Source: Porogramme epimiltina (lineage: Eukaryota; Basidiomycota; Agaricomycetes; Polyporales; Polyporaceae). From it: a stretch of 13,796 nt of DNA. The notes under the pieces are model-generated. The model was not told the DNA's origin. It made no database searches and worked only from the letters and a program-made list of their open reading frames with translations. Below are positions 9,443 through 13,796 of this stretch, piece by piece (the stretch's first letter is position 1; each line of letters starts with the position of its first letter). The stretch spans positions 1 to 13,796 of the forward strand of contig FTLJ01001379.1 in assembly GCA_900155495.1 (NCBI GenBank), read 5' to 3'. Position numbers and translations under genes: made by a program.

Positions 9443-9522
9443 CAGTGTTGGCGGAACTGGTCAGACCGGTCAGAACTTTACTGACCAGTTTGACCCTGAC
9501 CACCTGGTCAGTGACAACACTG
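9443..9522. mobile_element. hAT-type miniature inverted-repeat transposon (MITE), 80 bp
   Basis: The element begins CAGTGTTG and ends CAACACTG, a perfect 8-bp terminal inverted repeat. It is flanked by a perfect 8-bp target-site duplication, CCCACATT at 9435-9442 and 9523-9530. Inside are five GGTCAG/CTGACC hexamers (9459, 9468, 9481, 9496, 9506), a 10-bp inverted repeat AACTGGTCAG/CTGACCAGTT (9455-9464 and 9481-9490) and a 7-bp hairpin CTGACCA-CC-TGGTCAG (9496-9511). An 8-bp duplication with ends of the form YARNG is characteristic of the hAT superfamily, whose transposases also bind short subterminal repeats. It has no coding capacity and would need a transposase from elsewhere. Copy A has the empty site at 2156-2163. 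Confidence 0.88.
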
Positions 9523-9985
9523 CCCACATTGAGGACGTGTTCACACCGTGCCCCACTGGTGCGTGCGTGCGCGCGCTATATCTCACCGGCGACTCTACAG
9601 CGAGTGGCGGTGAGGCCACAAACAGAGTCGCGAGGCGATCGCGCGAGGCTCGTCATCGAGCGCCGCGCACGGACTGGGGGAGGGCTTCTCCAACCGCCTG
9701 GGCCCGCTTCGCACTGCGCGCGTGCCCGCTGTGGACACTCGACAGGCCGCTTGCTCTGCGCGAATCTCCTGCCAACCAGTATTAGCCATTCACCGGGAAC
9801 GTTAGCGCCGATTACAGTGCAAACGACGTGCCCACGCGGAGGCAGCTTTTCCTCTCTCCCCCTTCCTCTCCCGCCCGTGCGCTCGCGGAGTGCTCGCGAC
9901 CCACCCCACGAGGCTTGTGGCCTCGAATGGTTACTAACAGGTGACGCCTCCTAGATTCAGACCACAAACGGGCGGCGGCCGAGAC

Positions 9986-11186
9986 ACAGTCGACACGACC
10001 TCTAGGGCCATATACTTGCTGGCGACGGTGGCCGCGCTCTCCGTCGTCCGAAAGGCGGCCAAGCATCAGCGCGTCATGCCACCCATCAGGTGTGTGTCCT
10101 CTCTTCGGTTCTGTACACCCTTCAAACGTGTGCGCAGCGCATAGACAGTCACCTTACGCTCTTCAATGACCACTTCAACTGGCCATCTCCGGTATCTCCC
10201 GGGGCATGTAGCGCACCCTCGCCCGCCCCCAGGCTTACGTGTGTATGGGTCGACCTTCGGCCCAGGCCGGAGGTGGTATGCCACAACGCGGACCCCGCGA
10301 TCACGAAGGTGAGCGCGCCCTGACTGTCTGCGCGCGCTGGAGAGCAGCGCTGAAACGCGCCCCACAGGAAGTCGTCGACGTGCGGACGCGCTCCGCGAAG
10401 CTGCTCGAGATATACGAGCTCCTCCCCGTGTTCAGGTCGAACATCCTCGTCACCGAGGGCGGCGAGTGGAAGCGCTAGCGGAAGGTAGCCACCCCCGCGC
10501 TCTCCGAGGTGCGTCTCCCCGGCTTTAGCTTTCGCGTCCGGTGCGCATATATTCAACCACACATGTTTCAAGTCCGTGTGCGCGTAGAAAAACAACGGGC
10601 TGGTGTGGGACGAGACGCTGCTCATCCTCGATGACATCTTCTAGACGTATAGGAGGACAGGGTAGTGGTTGAACTGGGAACGTCATGGGTGTCACTATTC
10701 AAGTGGGTGCTCCCGCCTTTTGACCTAATGAATCGTATTTGTGAGCATTAAAGGCGCGGGTCTCAGATCACTCTCTTCGTCATCGGCGGGGCGCGCGAGG
10801 GCGTCGGATGTCCTGGCACGAGGAGTCGATCGCCCCGCCTGGATATTCTATGACCTTCAAGGTTAGTCTCTTCCGAAACTTACACCATCGCTTGCGCGAC
10901 TGACGACATTGCCACATACAGGACGCGATGCACAAAATTTAGCACCGGCTCTTCCTATGTGCTGTCTTTCCAAGCTGGATGCTGGGGTACCCTCACAACA
11001 CAGAAGTTCATGCGCGCGTTCGACGAGCTCAAGGTATGCCTATTAACCGCCTCATTTCTCGCTACCCCCTCCTCGCGCAGACATATCGAGGACTCACCAC
11101 GTTCCTGACAGAGATATTTCGCGGAGATGGTGGAGGCGCGGAGCACGACGAAGACGTAAGAGTTGCGCTACGACCTGTTCAGCAAC
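9986..11186 (+). pseudogene. Cytochrome P450 pseudogene, 5' half only (copy B)
   Basis: It aligns with exons 1-8 of the P450 at 2668. The start codon has become ACA (9986-9988); an in-frame ATG at 9941 exists upstream. The anchor segment is kept (YLLATVAALSVV), as is SNILVTEGGEWKR. Stops occur at TAG 10209-10211, 10476-10478 and 10642-10644, each replacing CAG in the intact copy, and at TAG 10940-10942 replacing TCG. Most of the second half of exon 2 is deleted, and exon 6 carries frame-shifting indels. Similarity stops at ...cgacctgttcagcaac (11186), so the I-helix, ExxR and haem cysteine are absent. It cannot make an active enzyme. Several splice sites are still recognisable, such as the GGTGAGC after ...DPAITK. 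Confidence 0.93.
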
Positions 11187-12177
11187 GTGGCCCCACTCCC
11201 GACGCGACTGGTGCGCCAAGACGCTCGTCCATGATCAAAGCGGCTTGGAAGGCACTCGACCTCACCGCCTGCTTGCACATCGAATCGCTCACACTTATGC
11301 TCCCTCTCGTCCTCTCGATCTCTCGCACCAAGCGCTGCACACGCGCACGCCGGCGCCGCGCCCACGAACATCCTCGCGCGCCGAGCACCCGCGACGCTCC
11401 GCGCGCTCGTGTTAACCATCGTAGGCATCCAGAACACAACGCTGTTCGTGCCTCGCAATCTCGTGAGCGCGGATGCGCGCGCGTGGAGGGCATGTGTGGC
11501 GGACGAGAACGAGCGGGAATGTGCGAAGGGGCGATGTTCGGCGTGCTCGCGGGCGCGAGGGAGCAGTTGGTGCTAGCGCGTGGTGCTCTTACGTGCTGCG
11601 TGAAGATCAACATCGAGACCCGAGGTCGTTCCGTTCGTATCAAGATAGACGATGCTATGAGCGTGCACCGGGATTGAGGGAAGATCACGCGCAGGCTTGT
11701 TGCGAACTCCGTGCTGTCTGGCGAGCGGCATGGGAAGTGGTTTGTGACTACGGTCATAAAATTTTACGTCGTTACATCAGGTACCCAAAGAAAACTAAAA
11801 TTGGTCGCGTGTGTTGTGCGAGTAGCGTTGTCGTTCATGAATACAATTGAGGTGCACAGAGCCTATGAATACAAATGCAACTGATAATCGACTGTCAAGG
11901 TCATGACGGCTGACGAGCTTGACGTTGAATCCAATGTGGGATAATAGGAGGATGAGATGCGGCGGGAAGGGGGAGGAGCTCGGGGAATGGGTCGAAGAGG
12001 AAATAGGGGAAAGCTGCGACTCCGGAACAGTGGCGAGAACAGTAGGAGTTTGCTCGGGGAAGGTAGATTGGTGGCGGGGCTGGGGGTACAGGCTTGGGAG
12101 GTGGGCACTGAATTGTTGGAGTTCATCCTGGGCCACACAGATGGCTTACGGCGGGTCGTGTTGAGCGAGCACGAGCT
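11187..12177. other. Unassigned DNA replacing the P450 3' half in copy B
   Basis: No similarity to copy A P450 sequence was seen. The first ~500 bases are GC-rich with open but low-complexity frames; base composition turns AT-richer after about 11750. I recognise no gene. On the minus strand at about 12130-11990 a proline/serine-rich reading (DELQQFSAHLPS onward) faintly resembles the C-terminal tail of the copy A membrane protein (LGQLLPQFRADPD), suggesting remnant 3' sequence of that gene beyond its present stop. Confidence 0.45.
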
Positions 12178-13689
12178 TCAGACATTCTGGCTGACATCGG
12201 ACGGATGTGCGCGGGCGCTCGTGCTGAAGCTGGGCGAATAGGCGCGAGCCTTGGCAATGGCGTACTTCGATAATGCACGGGTCTTCCTGCGGGCGCGTCT
12301 ACGGGTTCTTCTGACGGTCGCTTTCAGGTCGGAAATCTTGCGCGACAGCTGCTTGACCCATGTCGGAGTATCCCAATTGCCGTTATATATGGCAATCACG
12401 AGTAGAAGAGTGGTGAATCCAAGTGTAACTCCGATGAGGGCTCGAGTTATTGTGCCTGTCTGCCAGAAGCAATCCCACGTGATCGCACCGGCAAACGAAA
12501 GGAGTCTGTCGAGGGGATGTTGAAGCTCAAGGAAGTATATAAAGAAGCACCGGCGTGTACTTACGACCATACGAATAGTGCTGTTGGAACACTGAAGAGG
12601 CCCGAAAGCAACTCAATGCGGCCAGGTTTGAGCGCCCGGTCTACAAGATATCTCAACTGAACTAAGGCGTTAGCGCTAGCTGCGGATTCGGACTAGATAC
12701 GAACTTACACCGTCATCTGCGAATCGGTGATCGATGATGCGATGTTGCCGCCCCAGAATGATACAGGCGAAGATACTTCCGAGGCTGAGTAAGAGAGATA
12801 TGTAGCTCATGATCTGCCCAGCGGAGCGATTGGCATGACCGGTATCGATGCTCTGGATAGCCAGGAAGCCAACGTTGGCGGTAAGAACGACAGCAGTCTG
12901 GAAGCACTGTAAGCAGCGTTCAACGCTGAGCTGGTAGGAGAAACCCACTGGAATGATATACTCGTGCCAGTCGTCCTGGAGTTCTTCGACAAATTGTCTC
13001 CAGGGCTGATAATTGACTTGTCGGTCCACCCATATGTCCTTCAAGCGCTTAGCGTAGACGTGCGGCGAGTAGAAGAGCATCCAGTTCATCAGAGTGAACC
13101 ACCATGGATAGCTCGTGTCAAGTGGGTTTCGTATGCTTTGATTCACTTCGAGCTGCGCGCAGCGCTCCCCGTGATACCGAATGACTCTCTCTCCGACTGG
13201 TTAAAACCATGGTGAGTCACGGACTTCGACCAGATTCGCCCAGGGACTCACGATGTGTTGCCATAAGGCGAGCTACATTATATCACCAATAGCATCAAAT
13301 GGGAGTTGACGTTGCACGGTGGATCACTCACCGAAGCAGACCGTTTGATTAGCATCAACTTCGTGCTGATCCGCTACACTCCGAACATGTATCAAGGGTT
13401 CATAAAATCCTGTAGTGCTTTGCTTGGCTGCTTACCATGTGTGCGGATGTCCTTGACTATCTCACGAAAACGATTGAGCGTGTCTAGGTCGTATGGTGAA
13501 GTGGACGTGGTGCAGGTCTCTCGATCTGGGCCGCCGGTTAGCTGTACGAACTCCATACTACATGCTTTGTTGGGCACTCACCGAGACAATAAAAAGCAAT
13601 GTCGTTGAACAATCCTTGAACTTTCGTTTTCGAGAGACAACGGCCATGGGGGAACATAAACACGTGGTTCCAATATAGCCCCTGAGCCG
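12178..13689 (-). CDS. Uncharacterised multi-span membrane protein (copy B), 5' part not recovered
   Basis: Minus-strand exons 13689-13582, 13525-13436, 13272-13252 (micro-exon), 13196-12949, 12897-12709, 12656-12565 and 12505-12178 match exons 5-11 of the copy A gene; five of the seven have the same length or differ by one to two codons with conserved phase. The first three and the 92-nt exon are identical in length. Shared sequence includes VVLTANVGFLAIQSID and GQIMSYISLLLSL (membrane spans), GRIELLSGLFSVPTALFVWS, and an NGNWDTPTWVKQLSRK segment. In the 92-nt exon, 19 of 31 residues are identical between copies. No stop or frameshift is visible in these exons. The C-tail is about 95 residues shorter than in copy A, ending DVSQNV. 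The exons for the WW-like region should lie beyond 13762, but similarity stops there, so the gene may be truncated. Confidence 0.78.
13252..13272 (-). other. 21-nt micro-exon of the copy B membrane-protein gene
   Basis: Bounded by TAG (13275-13273) and GTGAGT (from 13251), 21 nt, phase 1 at both ends, encoding approximately ARLMATH between ...DIRTH and GERVIRYHGER. It matches the copy A micro-exon at 6978-6998 in length, phase and place. Confidence 0.75.
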
Positions 13690-13762
13690 CTAAACCTATT
13701 CCAGAGTCAGCATTCGCAGCCTTCGTCTCACACTAGGTAGGTTGCCATAGAACTTCATCAGG

Positions 13763-13796
13763 AAAAAAATATATACTTTTGTAGTACTACATAGAC
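13763..13796. other. AT-rich window end where copy homology stops
   Basis: The run aaaaaaatatatac and following 20 bases do not match the copy A intron or exon 4. It could be an insertion junction, a true rearrangement or poor contig-end sequence. Given adapter at the other end, artefact is a real possibility. Confidence 0.4.

Larger units (their letters stand above)
8879..9985 (+). promoter_or_regulatory. Upstream region of the P450 pseudogene
   Basis: This is the counterpart of 1545-2667 and aligns with it in patches (gtttgcgcga, caccatgcagatg, cgcggtcggggcg, cgacaggccgctt). It is interrupted by the transposon at 9443-9522. With the downstream P450 broken, any remaining promoter activity has no evident product. 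Confidence 0.4.
8879..13762. repeat. Tandem segmental duplication, copy B
   Basis: This is the direct repeat of copy A (anchors listed there). Differences from copy A: an 80-bp transposon (9443-9522), a G15 tract (9195-9209), loss of the P450 sequence corresponding to 3974-5037, replaced by unrelated DNA (11187-12177), and a shorter C-terminus of the membrane gene. Homology ends abruptly at about 13762, within the intron before exon 5. Confidence 0.88.

Noticed and set aside
9941..9988. Alternative ATG at 9941 rescuing the copy B P450 start
   Set aside because: It is in frame, but downstream stops, deletions and the missing catalytic half still make the gene a pseudogene.
11179..11757. 192- and 232-codon open frames in the copy B filler
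   Set aside because: Cys/Arg/Ala-rich low-complexity translations on both strands, typical of GC-rich non-coding DNA; no domain recognised.
1..13796. CRISPR, riboswitch, tRNA or rRNA genes
   Set aside because: No regular spacer-repeat array, no cloverleaf or rRNA-like sequence seen; the gene structure is fungal.

Overview
The window looks like part of a wood-decay-type mushroom genome (Basidiomycota, Agaricomycetes). It is GC-rich, its genes are split by many 50-80 nt GT-AG introns, it carries several cytochrome P450 genes side by side, and it holds two copies of an uncharacterised membrane protein of a type I associate with mushroom genomes. The organism call is inference; no marker gene is present. 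No bacterial-type feature (operon, CRISPR, rRNA, tRNA) was seen.

Layout. Bases 1-88 are not genomic: they are an Illumina P5/Nextera adapter preceded by a T10 tract. At about 114-518 (+) is the C-terminal end of a first P450, cut off by the adapter. Bases 519-1544 hold no gene but contain a degenerate C-rich minisatellite and a small microsatellite. From about 1545 a large direct tandem duplication begins. Copy A (about 1545 to at least 7484) holds an upstream region, an intact 14-exon P450 (2668-5037, +, 520 residues by my splicing) and, converging on it, an 11-exon gene on the minus strand (8230-5579) for a WW-like, multi-membrane-span protein. Copy B (about 8879-13762) repeats the same order: upstream region, P450 pseudogene (9986-11186, +) with lost start codon, several stops and no catalytic half, then a second membrane-protein gene (minus, 13689-12178, 5' end not recovered).

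The sharpest discovery is an 80-bp hAT-type miniature transposon at 9443-9522 in copy B. It has perfect 8-bp terminal inverted repeats, a perfect 8-bp target-site duplication, and a clear empty site at the matching place in copy A (2156-2163), so it inserted after the duplication. The two membrane-protein copies also agree on a 21-nt micro-exon that is too small for usual gene finders.

Working together: the P450 would be an ER-anchored oxidase of unknown substrate. The P450 and membrane gene are convergent, so they do not share a promoter, and their repeated association may only reflect being duplicated as one block. No function can be given for the membrane protein.
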